Counted from the first letter of the stretch, positions 1 to 6,688 are shown. The stretch: DNA of 64,000 nucleotides from an archaeon (GCA_021828185.1 JAKASI010000002.1:248001-312000), one strand, 5' to 3'. Notes: generated by a model from the sequence alone, not told the origin. Program-made: numbers and translations.

Positions 1-560
1 GTCTTCCTCTCTTTTCCACCTATGATTTTCACGCACCCCTCGGCATCAAAGAAGCCTTCGACGAACTGAAGCCATCCTCCAGCAGGATTGATCTCGTCTA
101 CCAGGCTCTTGATTTTGGAATTATCGGTCCTGACTGACTGGAACAGGAAGAAGAGTTCGGCATTGTCCACTCTTACGAACCACGCATTCTTCGAGGCGTA
201 CTTGTATCTCTTGACTTCCCTACCAAGGCAGACGGACAATTTGAGCGCGAACTTCACTGTGAATGCCTCCTCCCCCGCAAGCCAGACTTGGAAGTGATTG
301 CGCCAATGGTATGCACACCCATCGCCGAGTAACGCACCCAACACGTACAGTAACTCGCTAACTCTCGCTATCCTGCCCGCCCGCCGTCCGATTGGGGTCT
401 GTCCCCTGTACCACTGGTAGACGGTCGACTTTGTCACTCCCTACGCTTCCGAGACGCTCTCCACCACTTCCTTTCTCGTCATGGTGGGCCGCAAGTGCTG
501 GAACTCTTCGTGCGCCCTGATTCGTTCTACCAGAGGCGGAATTCGACGTGAAAGTGGCAA
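1..560 (-). pseudogene. LAGLIDADG homing endonuclease, interrupted by an in-frame stop and cut by the window edge
   Basis: Reading the minus strand leftward from about 560, one open frame gives a basic N-terminal segment (LVERIRAHEEFQHLRPT), a helix-turn-helix-like stretch (GVTKSTVYQWYRG), a first LAGLIDADG helix (LLYVLGALLGDG) and a second (FVEGFFDAEG) before running off the left edge. An in-frame TAG at 441-443 lies inside the helix-turn-helix segment, 14 codons after the ATG at 480-482. Possible starts are the TTG at 560, the ATG at 482, or a GTG just after the TAG that would rescue a shorter protein. The gene sits directly downstream of the aminotransferase on the same strand. Both LAGLIDADG helices look intact, so decay seems recent. 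The family assignment is from motifs; loss of function is inference. Confidence 0.72.
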
Positions 561-666
561 TCCCCCACTGCAGGGACGACCTGCTTTTTGAGCCAATTCG
601 CTGCCGAACGAGTCCAGGTGGGGAGAGTGTGGCGAAACTGTTGTGGATCGCGGCCAGGTTCCCGTG

Positions 667-1986
667 CTATCGCCTAGGCTTCAGCGCCTCGGCCAATTTC
701 CCGCTCTGTGTGACCAGGTTCCCGACATCCTTGGCAGTATGGCTCGTCGAAATGCCTCCAGGATGGCCAGGAAGCAGGAATATCCCTGCGTTTATCAAAC
801 CCAAGGCGTAGTCCAGTTTCGTCTTCCTCTCTTCCTTCGCTGCTTCTTCGGCGTTCTTCGGGTCGGGCCCGAAGTGCGTGAGGAAGAGAGAACCCAGTCC
901 CGTCGTATGGGACTCGACGCCACGTTCGCTGAACTCACGGTCGATGCCGGCCCTCGCCCTCTTGCCCAATGAGTCGAGCGCCGGGTAAATCTGCGGTGCG
1001 TTCTTCCTGAGGTGCCGGACCGTCGCGATCCCTGCGACCATCGTCAGCGGGTTTTCGGAGAACGTCCCTCCTCCGATCGACACGAACTTCTCTTTCCTGG
1101 TGGGGTCGGACAGGTCGAGGATCTCCTTTCTCCCACAGACGAGCCCGATCGGCAACCCTCCTCCTGCCACCTTCCCGAAGGTAGCAAGGTCGGGGGTCAC
1201 CCCATAGTGCTCCTGGGCTCCTCCGAGGGAGAGCCTGAACCCGGTGATTATCTCGTCGAAGGCCAGGAGCGCCCCGCTCCTGTCCGCGAGCTCCCTCAGC
1301 CCCTTCAGGTACTCCCTGTCGGCGGGTATGCACCCGCCCGCTCCGAGCACCGGCTCGAGGAATATCGCCGCCACATCCCCACCTGCCTCTCTGACTTCGT
1401 TCTCCGCCGCCTCCAGGTCGTTGAACCTGACGTTCTCCACAAACGCCTGCTCCTCCTCGAGTATCCCCGCGCTCTCCGTCCTGTCGAAGGGCCTGTGCAC
1501 CCCTTTGTTGAGCTCGGTGTTGTATCCGTGCCACCCCCCAGCCATCTTGATCACCACCCGCCTGCCGGTGTAGGCCCTCGCCAGCCTGACGAGGTACATC
1601 GTCGCCTCGGCACCGGTGTTGCAGAACCTCATCTCCTCGGCGCAGGGGACCGCCTTCTGTATCTCCTCCCCGAGCTCGACGGAATACCTGCTCCCCATGC
1701 CGAAGTGGGTCCCCCTCCCAATCTGGGAGCGGAGCGCCTCGACGACGACCGCGGGTGAGTGCCCCAGTATCAGCGCCATGTGCCCCATCCAGTAATCGGT
1801 GTACCTGTTCCCGTCCTCGTCCCAGACGTGCTGGCCCTTCGCCTTTGAGACGAATATAGGGTACGGCTCGTAGAACCTCGCGTTGTGGCTGACCCCGCCG
1901 GCGAAGACCTTCCTCGCCCTTTCGTAGAGCCGCCGGGACCCCTTCGTCTTCGCTTCATATGGTGCCGGCATCTTCACCGAGGCCAC
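667..1986 (-). CDS. class III PLP aminotransferase, glutamate-1-semialdehyde aminomutase (HemL)-like
   Basis: The 439-residue protein has the fold-type I class III aminotransferase layout: an N-terminal GSA-aminomutase-like segment (YERARKVFAGGV, residues 21-32), a phosphate-binding turn NTGAEATM (123-130), the PLP-contact motif DEIITGFR (244-251) and the Schiff-base lysine in TFGKVAGGG (K272). Length matches HemL (about 430). HemL moves the amino group of glutamate-1-semialdehyde to give 5-aminolevulinate for heme synthesis. No other heme-precursor gene is adjacent, so a related aminomutase or aminotransferase acting on another substrate is possible. The start is the ATG at 1986, about 32 nt from a TATA-like box shared with the divergent ogg gene. 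Confidence 0.75.
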   Translation of the reverse strand: MASVKMPAPYEAKTKGSRRLYERARKVFAGGVSHNARFYEPYPIFVSKAKGQHVWDEDGNRYTDYWMGHMALILGHSPAVVVEALRSQIGRGTHFGMGSRYSVELGEEIQKAVPCAEEMRFCNTGAEATMYLVRLARAYTGRRVVIKMAGGWHGYNTELNKGVHRPFDRTESAGILEEEQAFVENVRFNDLEAAENEVREAGGDVAAIFLEPVLGAGGCIPADREYLKGLRELADRSGALLAFDEIITGFRLSLGGAQEHYGVTPDLATFGKVAGGGLPIGLVCGRKEILDLSDPTRKEKFVSIGGGTFSENPLTMVAGIATVRHLRKNAPQIYPALDSLGKRARAGIDREFSERGVESHTTGLGSLFLTHFGPDPKNAEEAAKEERKTKLDYALGLINAGIFLLPGHPGGISTSHTAKDVGNLVTQSGKLAEALKPRR

Positions 1987-2017
1987 GGCTCCCGCTATAT
2001 GTCGATTCCTGCAAAGA

Positions 2018-2028
2018 GTAAATTATCT
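2018..2028. promoter_or_regulatory. AT-rich divergent promoter between aminotransferase and ogg
   Basis: The stretch AGTAAATTATC is the only AT-rich block in the 67-nt gap between the divergent starts at 1986 and 2054. It lies about 26 nt before the ogg ATG and about 32 nt before the aminotransferase ATG, the usual spacing for archaeal TATA boxes of leaderless transcripts. Confidence 0.5.
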
Positions 2029-2053
2029 CCGCGTTCAGAGAGCGCTTACTGCA

Positions 2054-2968
2054 ATGGACTTCACTGTAGCCCTCGGCTCCCCCTTCAGTCTCGAGTACAC
2101 CCTCGAGAGCGGCCAGGTCTTCCGCTGGGAGCGCAGAGGGGAGTGGTGGTTTGGCGTCGCGGGTTCGTCGGCGTTGAAAGTCAGGCAGGAGAGGGATGCC
2201 CTCCGCTGCTCGTCTTCCTCAGACCACGTGGACAGCGCCTTCGTCAAGAGGTACTTCCGGCTGGACGAGGACCTGGACCACGTCCTTGCGACGATCTCGA
2301 AGGACCGGGTGATTGCGAGGGCGGTGCAGAAGTTCTATGGCATGAGGCTCGTCAGGCAGGACACCTGGGAGTGCCTCGCATCCTTCGTCCTCGCCACCAA
2401 CGCCAACATCCCGCGGATCAGGAAGATGGTCTCGGCCATGTGCGAACGGTATGGGGAGGCGTCCGAGTTCGATGGCGAGCCCTTCCGCGGGTTCCCCTCT
2501 CCACAGGCCCTCGCCGGCGCGTCTGCGGCCGACCTCAGACGGTGCGGGCTGGGGTACAGGGCTCCCTTCCTCAAGAAGGTGGCCGCTGCCGTCGCCGAGG
2601 GGCGGGTCGACTTCGCAAAGGTGAAGTCTCTGGAATACGAGGAGGCGCGCCGGGAACTCCTCAGCGAGCTGTTCGGGCAAAAAGTCCTGCTTGGGGTGGG
2701 CCCCAAGGTGGCCGACTGCGTCCTCCTCTTCTCCTGCGGCAAGGACGAGGCCTTCCCCATCGACGTCTGGATCGCCAGGGCCTTGGCAAGTTCATATCCG
2801 AGGATGCTCGACCCTTCGATGAGGTCGCGGCTTGCCCGGGACGGCAAGCTGAAGCTGTCCCTGCGAGACTACGAAAGGATCTCGGCCGCCGCCAGAAAGC
2901 GCTTCGGGGAATACGCGGGTTACGCCCAGCAGTACCTATACATGGCGGCCAAAGAAGCGGAGACCTAG
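2054..2968 (+). CDS. ogg: 8-oxoguanine DNA glycosylase (OGG1/AlkA-like, HhH-GPD)
   Basis: The 304-residue protein repairs oxidised guanine by excising the base and nicking the backbone. It has the N-terminal OGG/AlkA beta domain (residues about 1-95) and a helix-hairpin-helix GPD domain. The diagnostic element is LLGVGPKVADCVLLFSCGK followed by PIDVW: K218 corresponds to the catalytic Schiff-base lysine and D237 to the catalytic aspartate of human OGG1. This arrangement identifies the two-domain OGG1 type rather than the shorter archaeal Ogg2 or AGOG types. The ATG at 2054 follows a TATA-like box by about 26 nt. The stop abuts, tail to tail, the stop of the eL13-like gene. Confidence 0.9.
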   Translation: MDFTVALGSPFSLEYTLESGQVFRWERRGEWWFGVAGSSALKVRQERDALRCSSSSDHVDSAFVKRYFRLDEDLDHVLATISKDRVIARAVQKFYGMRLVRQDTWECLASFVLATNANIPRIRKMVSAMCERYGEASEFDGEPFRGFPSPQALAGASAADLRRCGLGYRAPFLKKVAAAVAEGRVDFAKVKSLEYEEARRELLSELFGQKVLLGVGPKVADCVLLFSCGKDEAFPIDVWIARALASSYPRMLDPSMRSRLARDGKLKLSLRDYERISAAARKRFGEYAGYAQQYLYMAAKEAET

Positions 2969-3559
2969 CTAGGATTTTTTCTTCTTGGGCCGAGCCTTGC
3001 GCTTCTCGACCTTCTTTTTGACCGCCTTCCCTGCCTTCTTTGCTTCCTTCCTGACCGCCTTCTCCGCCTTCACCACTTCTTCTGCGGCCGCGACCACTTC
3101 CCTCTCGACCTCCTCCCCTGCCCCCTTCACCTCTTCCTCGGCGGCCTTCGCCTCCCGTTCGACCGCCGCTTCTGCCCCCGACGAGTGCCAGGTCTTCAGG
3201 GCCGCCACGTTCCCTTCCAGCACGCTCCTCCGCTTCTGGTCGACCTTCACCCCCCACCGCGCTGCCAGCGGGCGTGTGAGCCCGCCCCCGGAGAGCTCTC
3301 CTAGTGAGAATCCTCTCCCCGCCCTTGTAATCGTCCCGGTCCCGTGCCTGGCGGTTACCATGGCCAGGGGGATGCGCGCCGACGGCCTCGGGTGCTGGAC
3401 CTTCGGCCCCGCCCTGCGTTCGACCGCCTTCTCGACCTTCTTCGCCTCCTTGACGACTTCCTTCTCTACCTTCTTGACTTCCTCCTCGACCTCCTTTGCA
3501 ACCCCTTTCTTCTTCACTTCCTTGGGCTTGGCCTTCCGCCTACCCGATGATGAGCTCAA
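2969..3559 (-). CDS. ribosomal protein eL13 (L13e)-like core with long lysine/alanine-rich tails
   Basis: The 196-residue protein is very basic and has three parts. Residues about 1-55 and 130-196 are charged Lys/Glu/Ala repeats (runs such as VKKVEKEVVKEAKK) predicted to be helical. The middle, about 64-125, reads like ribosomal protein L13e: TITRAGRGFSLGELSGGGLT, then WGVKVDQKRR and NVAALK, compared with the eukaryotic RAGRGFSLEELRVAGI, IGISVDPRRRN and NVQRLK. L13e is a large-subunit protein of eukaryotes and some TACK archaea. The tails are unusual and resemble linker-histone tails, so a chromatin-binding role remains an alternative. The match was made by eye from memory of the family. Confidence 0.75.
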   Translation of the reverse strand: MSSSSGRRKAKPKEVKKKGVAKEVEEEVKKVEKEVVKEAKKVEKAVERRAGPKVQHPRPSARIPLAMVTARHGTGTITRAGRGFSLGELSGGGLTRPLAARWGVKVDQKRRSVLEGNVAALKTWHSSGAEAAVEREAKAAEEEVKGAGEEVEREVVAAAEEVVKAEKAVRKEAKKAGKAVKKKVEKRKARPKKKKS

Positions 3560-3616
3560 TTCTTTCGCAGCCCGCCCAGGCGGGGGATAAAACGGTTCCT
3601 TGCTGTCGGTCCGCGG

Positions 3617-4102
3617 CTAGGCCTTGGGCTTCCGGAGTCCCCATGCCATCGAGATCGCTCCAGCGGCCGCGAGCATGGCTCCAGCGAGCTCGAAGTACAT
3701 GTTCTTGTACACAAGGTACCCGGGGAGCAGGACTGCGTCAACTCCGATGAGAAGGACGATGAGCCCGAACGCGAAGGACCTGCCGCTGACGAGGGCGACC
3801 GGGCTGACAACTCGGCCGCTGGGAAGCTGGACCTTTGCCGGACTTGGCCCTCTCCTGAAAGAAGGGAGCCCCCCCTTCATCAGCCCCATGGGGAAGAAGA
3901 TGACCCCGAGGGCCAGGAAGATGCTGGACGTTCCCTGGGCCGCGGAAGGCTCCGGGCTCGAGATGACGCAGTAGCACCCGTCTCCAGAGGGGGTCATCAC
4001 GGGGAAAATGGACCCCCTGGTGGTCAGGCTGCTGAAGAGCACAATGCCGGTCAGCCCCAGCAGCATGAAGACGATAGAAAGGGCCAGGAACTCCTTATCC
4101 AA
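3617..4102 (-). CDS. four-helix membrane protein of unknown function
   Basis: The 161-residue protein has about four hydrophobic segments: residues 5-25, 60-77, 108-128 and 135-155. The first loop contains a GCYC cysteine pair in a Ser/Pro-rich segment. I recognise no family. It starts with TTG at 4102. Before the mobile element inserted at 4151 it lay only about 30 nt downstream of the stop of the small membrane-protein gene now at 6455-6688, so the two were probably co-transcribed and are now separated by 2.3 kb. Expression from its old promoter is likely disturbed. Confidence 0.6.
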   Translation of the reverse strand: MDKEFLALSIVFMLLGLTGIVLFSSLTTRGSIFPVMTPSGDGCYCVISSPEPSAAQGTSSIFLALGVIFFPMGLMKGGLPSFRRGPSPAKVQLPSGRVVSPVALVSGRSFAFGLIVLLIGVDAVLLPGYLVYKNMYFELAGAMLAAAGAISMAWGLRKPKA

Positions 4103-4142
4103 AGCTCGAGACCTGAGAGCCTCAAACCTTTCTTAAGGATTT

Positions 4143-4150
4143 CTGGAGTC
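4143..4150 (+). repeat. target-site duplication, left copy (CTGGAGTC)
   Basis: The 8-bp sequence CTGGAGTC directly abuts the outer end of the left inverted repeat and is repeated exactly at 6471-6478 after the right one. An 8-bp duplication is characteristic of IS6-type transposition. Confidence 0.93.
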
Positions 4151-4186
4151 GGTTCTGTCAAGTTGATGGGCCATCGGGTTGATTCT
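4151..4186 (+). repeat. left terminal inverted repeat (36 bp)
   Basis: The sequence starts GGTTCTGTCAAGTTGATGGG and ends GGGTTGATTCT; it is the exact reverse complement of 6435-6470. It also encodes the last residues and TGA stop of the transposase, giving the tail NQPDGPST. Confidence 0.95.
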
Positions 4187-5348
4187 GGGCGTTGTAAACT
4201 TTCGGGCCACGACTGGCGTTCTGAATGACGGTTATCCAAGGGTTCTCTCCCTCAATCTGAATCCCTGCTTTCCGCGCTGGTGTCTGACCGTCTAATGCTT
4301 CGTGGGGCCTGAAGTAATTGTGGTAGACCTGGAGTCCCTTTAGGATTGGAGTCTGGGGATTCTTCAGCGACCGCATGACCTTTTCTCGGTCGCGTATCTC
4401 CCCGTTCATCCTTTCCATCTTGTTGTTGTGAACTTCGGAGCCAAAGCGAATGTCTCTCACATGGCGAGTCCTGTCCCCTTTGTGGTGAGTCCACCATTCC
4501 TTCTTGTTTGCTGTCGCAAAGTTGTAGGCCCCATCTGAGATGAGAACCTTCGGCTTCTTACCAGCGACCTCTTTCGCCTCTCGGAAGAGGGAGCGCACAT
4601 CGGAGATTCCTTTGTTCTCTGCGACCTGTTGGGCTATCCAATACCGAGTCTCATCATCCATCATAGCGAAGAGGTATTTCGTGTTCCCCCGCATCTTGAG
4701 GTAGATTTCATCGGTTCTCCACTTGTCCGAGACTGAGGGCGTGAGCCTGTCCATGTATTCGCCCATCAACCCGACATACTTCTGAATCCAGTTCCAGACT
4801 GATTGGTGAGAGACGTTCACGCCCTGAAGCCTGAGAAACTTCTGGACAGAGCGAAGGGATTCTCCCGTGAAATAGAGTTGCATTGCAGAGGTTATCGCTT
4901 GGGGCGTGGCCTTCATCCTCTCAAAGCCGATGTTCACGGAGAACCGCTTCCCACAGCCTTTGCACGAGTAGCGTTGGAGGTCGCCATATCGGTTGTGCCT
5001 GACCGAATGCTTCACGACCGCCTCAGACTCGCAGAATCGGCAGAATAGGCCCAGAGGTTTCAAGACCTTCGGGACTATGGCCTCTACGACCTTCCTCAGT
5101 TCAAACGAAATCTCTACTCCCCAGATGTGCTTGCAGGTCGAACCTCTGAAGGTAGAATCAGGACAGGAACAGAGCCAGCCGTATTCACCGAGCCTAACGT
5201 CATACTCGAAATCGCCTGATTGGGACTTCACCTTGTAGAAGTCGGGAGCGACCCTTCGGACTCCCATCTCGTTGGCTATTGCCTCTCCCTTCTGCAACCG
5301 AAGGTCTTGGCTCAATCCCTCTGCATCTCCCTTCGCTGTGCTTCCCAT
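4158..5348 (-). CDS. IS6-like DDE transposase with SWIM zinc finger
   Basis: The 396-residue protein catalyses cut-and-join of the element ends. Domains in order: a SWIM zinc finger (C60, C62, C72, H74), a zinc ribbon (C103/C106 and C129/C132), a helix-turn-helix (about 165-190, QGVNVSHQSVWNWIQKY), and an RNase H-like DDE core with D213 (WRTDEIY), D272 (LISDGAY) and E312 (NNKMERMNGE), giving D-58-D-39-E spacing close to IS6/IS240. The family is known to make 8-bp target duplications, as seen here. The start is uncertain: ATG 5348 overlaps a 30-codon upstream frame, and ATG 5267 (MGVRRVAP) is a shorter option. Its last eight residues are encoded by the inverted repeat. Confidence 0.9.
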   Translation of the reverse strand: MGSTAKGDAEGLSQDLRLQKGEAIANEMGVRRVAPDFYKVKSQSGDFEYDVRLGEYGWLCSCPDSTFRGSTCKHIWGVEISFELRKVVEAIVPKVLKPLGLFCRFCESEAVVKHSVRHNRYGDLQRYSCKGCGKRFSVNIGFERMKATPQAITSAMQLYFTGESLRSVQKFLRLQGVNVSHQSVWNWIQKYVGLMGEYMDRLTPSVSDKWRTDEIYLKMRGNTKYLFAMMDDETRYWIAQQVAENKGISDVRSLFREAKEVAGKKPKVLISDGAYNFATANKKEWWTHHKGDRTRHVRDIRFGSEVHNNKMERMNGEIRDREKVMRSLKNPQTPILKGLQVYHNYFRPHEALDGQTPARKAGIQIEGENPWITVIQNASRGPKVYNAQNQPDGPST

Positions 5349-5404
5349 GCCTCATGGTCTGCAATCTCGTCCGCATCCATCTCCCATCTTTGGAACAGGT
5401 TCAT
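5312..5404 (-). other. 30-codon upstream frame overlapping the transposase start
   Basis: An ATG at 5404, about 25 nt after a TATA-like CTTAAGTAATC (5425-5435), opens a protein-like frame of 30 residues (MNLFQRWEMDADEIADHEAW, then EAQRREMQRD) ending at the TGA 5312-5314, inside the transposase coding region in another frame. It may be a leader peptide, a small accessory protein, or the true transposase N-terminus joined by a frameshift near its stop. Confidence 0.4.
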
Positions 5405-5464
5405 ACCGAAGCATACGGAAGGGGATTACTTAAGGGTTGTGAAGATTCCGCATCATTCGGAAGG

Positions 5465-5471
5465 TATATTA
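5465..5471 (+). promoter_or_regulatory. TATA box of the cargo operon
   Basis: TATATTA lies 23-29 nt before the ATG at 5494, as expected for a leaderless archaeal transcript that starts the four cargo genes. Confidence 0.6.
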
Positions 5472-5493
5472 AGCCCTGCTTGGTAGGCTACGG

Positions 5494-5632
5494 TATGAGC
5501 GGAATACAAAACGAGGCGGAAGAGAAAGTTCGCAAGCTGCGATATCGGATGGCACACTGCGAAATATGCGGCTGTGTCCTCTCGGTGAGGGCGCAGATGT
5601 ATGGATACAGTCGATGCCTGGACTGCGTATAG
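5494..5632 (+). CDS. 45-residue zinc-ribbon mini-protein, first cargo gene
   Basis: The predicted protein begins MSGIQNEAEEKVRKLRYRM and has two cysteine pairs, CEICGC and CLDC, about 19 residues apart, so it can form a treble-clef or zinc-ribbon finger. Two-Cys2 mini-proteins of this size are common in archaeal viruses, plasmids and transposons, often as DNA-binding regulators; that role is inference. The start follows a TATA box by about 25 nt. The stop codon overlaps the Shine-Dalgarno of the next gene, so translation of the two is probably coupled. Confidence 0.6.
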
Positions 5633-5639
5633 GAGGTGA
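5632..5639 (+). promoter_or_regulatory. strong Shine-Dalgarno (GGAGGTGA) fixing the start at 5645
   Basis: GGAGGTGA is fully complementary to the archaeal 16S 3' end and lies five nucleotides before the ATG at 5645. It decides between that ATG and an in-frame GTG at 5636. It overlaps the last base of the preceding stop codon. Confidence 0.75.
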
Positions 5640-5644
5640 GAAAA

Positions 5645-5857
5645 ATGGCGACTTGGGTCCTCTACCGAGACGGTTGCGGGCACTATGCGGTTGGATTGAG
5701 GGGAGAAGCAGTGTTCGCAGCTGCTGAGCACCTCGGCGCGTTCTATTCAGAGTTCATCAGGGGCTTTGAAAGGAGAAGCGATGCGAACGCAGAGAAGCTG
5801 CTGGATGAAGAAGTGGAAGCGGAAAGGGACGAGCAGCGGGAGAGGATGGAGGCTTAA
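5645..5857 (+). CDS. 70-residue acidic protein of unknown function, second cargo gene
   Basis: The predicted protein starts MATWVLYRDGCGHYAVGL and ends in a long charged helix (EKLLDEEVEAERDEQRERME). I recognise no family. The strong Shine-Dalgarno just upstream supports translation from ATG 5645. It is the second of four same-strand cargo genes, separated by 1 nt from the next. The charged C-terminal helix may be a coiled coil that pairs with a partner; this is inference. Confidence 0.6.
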   Translation: MATWVLYRDGCGHYAVGLRGEAVFAAAEHLGAFYSEFIRGFERRSDANAEKLLDEEVEAERDEQRERMEA

Positions 5858-5858
5858 G

Positions 5859-5993
5859 ATGCCCTACAAGGGCTGGCAGACGGTCGCAATCCGTGAAGAG
5901 ACCTACACCAAGTTGGAGAAGAAGGCCAAGGGCGAGAATCGAAGCGTGTCCAACATGGCTGAGACAATCATCTCAGAGGCGTTGAAGGAATGA
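5859..5993 (+). CDS. ribbon-helix-helix (CopG/Arc-like) protein, third cargo gene
   Basis: The 44-residue protein (MPYKGWQTVAIREETYTKLE...) fits the minimal ribbon-helix-helix fold: a short basic beta strand (WQTVAIREE) followed by helix one (ETYTKLEKKAKGE) and helix two (SVSNMAETIISEALKE). Such dimeric DNA-binding proteins act as repressors or as antitoxins. It begins 1 nt after the previous stop, and its stop overlaps the start of the next gene in an ATGA, so the genes are translationally coupled. It may autoregulate the cargo operon or the transposase promoter, or be the antitoxin of a pair with the downstream gene; neither is shown. Confidence 0.7.
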   Translation: MPYKGWQTVAIREETYTKLEKKAKGENRSVSNMAETIISEALKE

Positions 5994-6463
5994 GCACTAC
6001 CACGCTGAAATCTCCCTGCGCTCACGGGGAAGATAGGACGGCCCCTAACCACGCCGAGCGATGCGATTGTGGCTGCCTTCAATGTGCTGCCGAGAGATAT
6101 CGGTATGTCCTTAAGAAATTCACCAAGTGGAGAGCAAAGGAAATTGACGACTATCAATTCACCACAGCCATCTCAAACATCGAGTTCCAATCGAAAGATG
6201 ATGCCTCAAGGATAATCGTTGCGTCGGGAGACCTATTCCGTGCAAGGGCGAGAGAGGGAGAGGCCGCCACAGAACTGCAAAAAGTGGTTGACTACTGCGC
6301 TTGGGAAGGGCAAGGCGGGGTTGACCCTCAAATCAGGCTCTACAACCTACTCAATGGCGTGATGCCAGTTCTCTACCTACTGAACGGCACGGACAAAACG
6401 CCCAAGGCTCATGGCCCGACTCTTGACACCGAGAAGAATCAACCCGATGGCCCATCAACTTGA
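5990..6463 (+). CDS. 157-residue protein with N-terminal cysteine cluster, fourth cargo gene
   Basis: The protein starts MSTTTLKSPCAHGEDRTAPN and has a Cys/His-rich N-terminus (C10, H12, then CDCGCLQC), followed by a mainly helical body with no family I recognise. Its ATG overlaps the preceding TGA by 4 nt. The C-terminal NQPDGPST is encoded by the right inverted repeat and is identical to the transposase tail, so both outward-reading genes end inside the element's ends. As the largest cargo gene it most likely carries the benefit or activity of the operon. Being next to a ribbon-helix-helix gene suggests a toxin-like or regulatory partner, but this is speculation. Confidence 0.6.
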   Translation: MSTTTLKSPCAHGEDRTAPNHAERCDCGCLQCAAERYRYVLKKFTKWRAKEIDDYQFTTAISNIEFQSKDDASRIIVASGDLFRARAREGEAATELQKVVDYCAWEGQGGVDPQIRLYNLLNGVMPVLYLLNGTDKTPKAHGPTLDTEKNQPDGPST

Positions 6464-6470
6464 CAGAACC
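6435..6470 (-). repeat. right terminal inverted repeat (36 bp)
   Basis: Exact reverse complement of 4151-4186; the match ends at 6435, where the flanking internal bases differ. It encodes the shared NQPDGPST tail of the fourth cargo gene on the plus strand and, on the minus strand, the last few codons of the adjacent membrane-protein gene. Confidence 0.95.
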
Positions 6471-6688
6471 CTGGAGTCTGGCGACCCGCCGGCCGGGGCC
6501 CTCCTCCTGAAGAGCATCCCGGCGACGATCAGCCCCACGACCACGGCAATCAGCCCGACGACGTTGGCCAGCCCGATCGACGCGGACCCCTGAGACTCCA
6601 CCGCGCTCAGCTCGTAGAAGTAGGCGTAGGCGACCACCAGGAGGGCGACGCCGGCCACGGGGAGCCAGAGCCTCATTGTCCTCGGCAT
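6455..6688 (-). CDS. two-helix small membrane protein with tail rewritten by the insertion
   Basis: From ATG 6688 (MPRTMRLWLPVAG; ATG 6676 is an alternative) the 77-residue product has two membrane segments: WLPVAGVALLVVAYAYFY and IGLANVVGLIAVVVGLIVAGML, then a basic end. The final codons now read GSPDSR-VLSS and stop inside the right inverted repeat. Removing the element and one target duplication restores GSPDSR-NP with a TAA at 4133-4135, so the insertion changed only the last few residues. In that ancestral order the 161-residue membrane gene (3617-4102) follows after about 30 nt. The function is unknown. Confidence 0.6.
   Translation of the reverse strand: MPRTMRLWLPVAGVALLVVAYAYFYELSAVESQGSASIGLANVVGLIAVVVGLIVAGMLFRRRAPAGGSPDSRVLSS
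6471..6478 (+). repeat. target-site duplication, right copy (CTGGAGTC)
   Basis: Identical to 4143-4150 and directly adjacent to the outer end of the right inverted repeat. Confidence 0.93.

Larger units (their letters stand above)
4151..6470. mobile_element. IS6-like transposable element carrying four cargo genes (2,320 bp)
   Basis: The element is bounded by perfect 36-bp inverted repeats (4151-4186 and 6435-6470) and flanked by identical 8-bp direct repeats, so both ends are exact. It encodes a DDE transposase reading left and, divergently, four small overlapping or closely spaced genes reading right. Ordinary IS6 elements are about 0.7-0.9 kb and carry only a transposase, so the cargo is unusual. 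By eye the element is less GC-rich than the flanks. Its perfect ends and intact reading frames suggest a recent insertion. It landed at the 3' end of a small membrane-protein gene and split a probable two-gene operon. Confidence 0.93.

Noticed and set aside
441..443. TAG read as pyrrolysine
   Set aside because: No pyrrolysine genes or methylamine genes are visible, and the site is in a helix-turn-helix of a mobile endonuclease; decay is simpler.
2969..3559. Linker-histone-like protein only
   Set aside because: The tails look histone-like, but the central 60 residues carry L13e motifs, which explains the protein better.
4151..6470. Composite transposon made of two IS copies
   Set aside because: Only one transposase is present and the ends are short inverted repeats, not whole IS copies.
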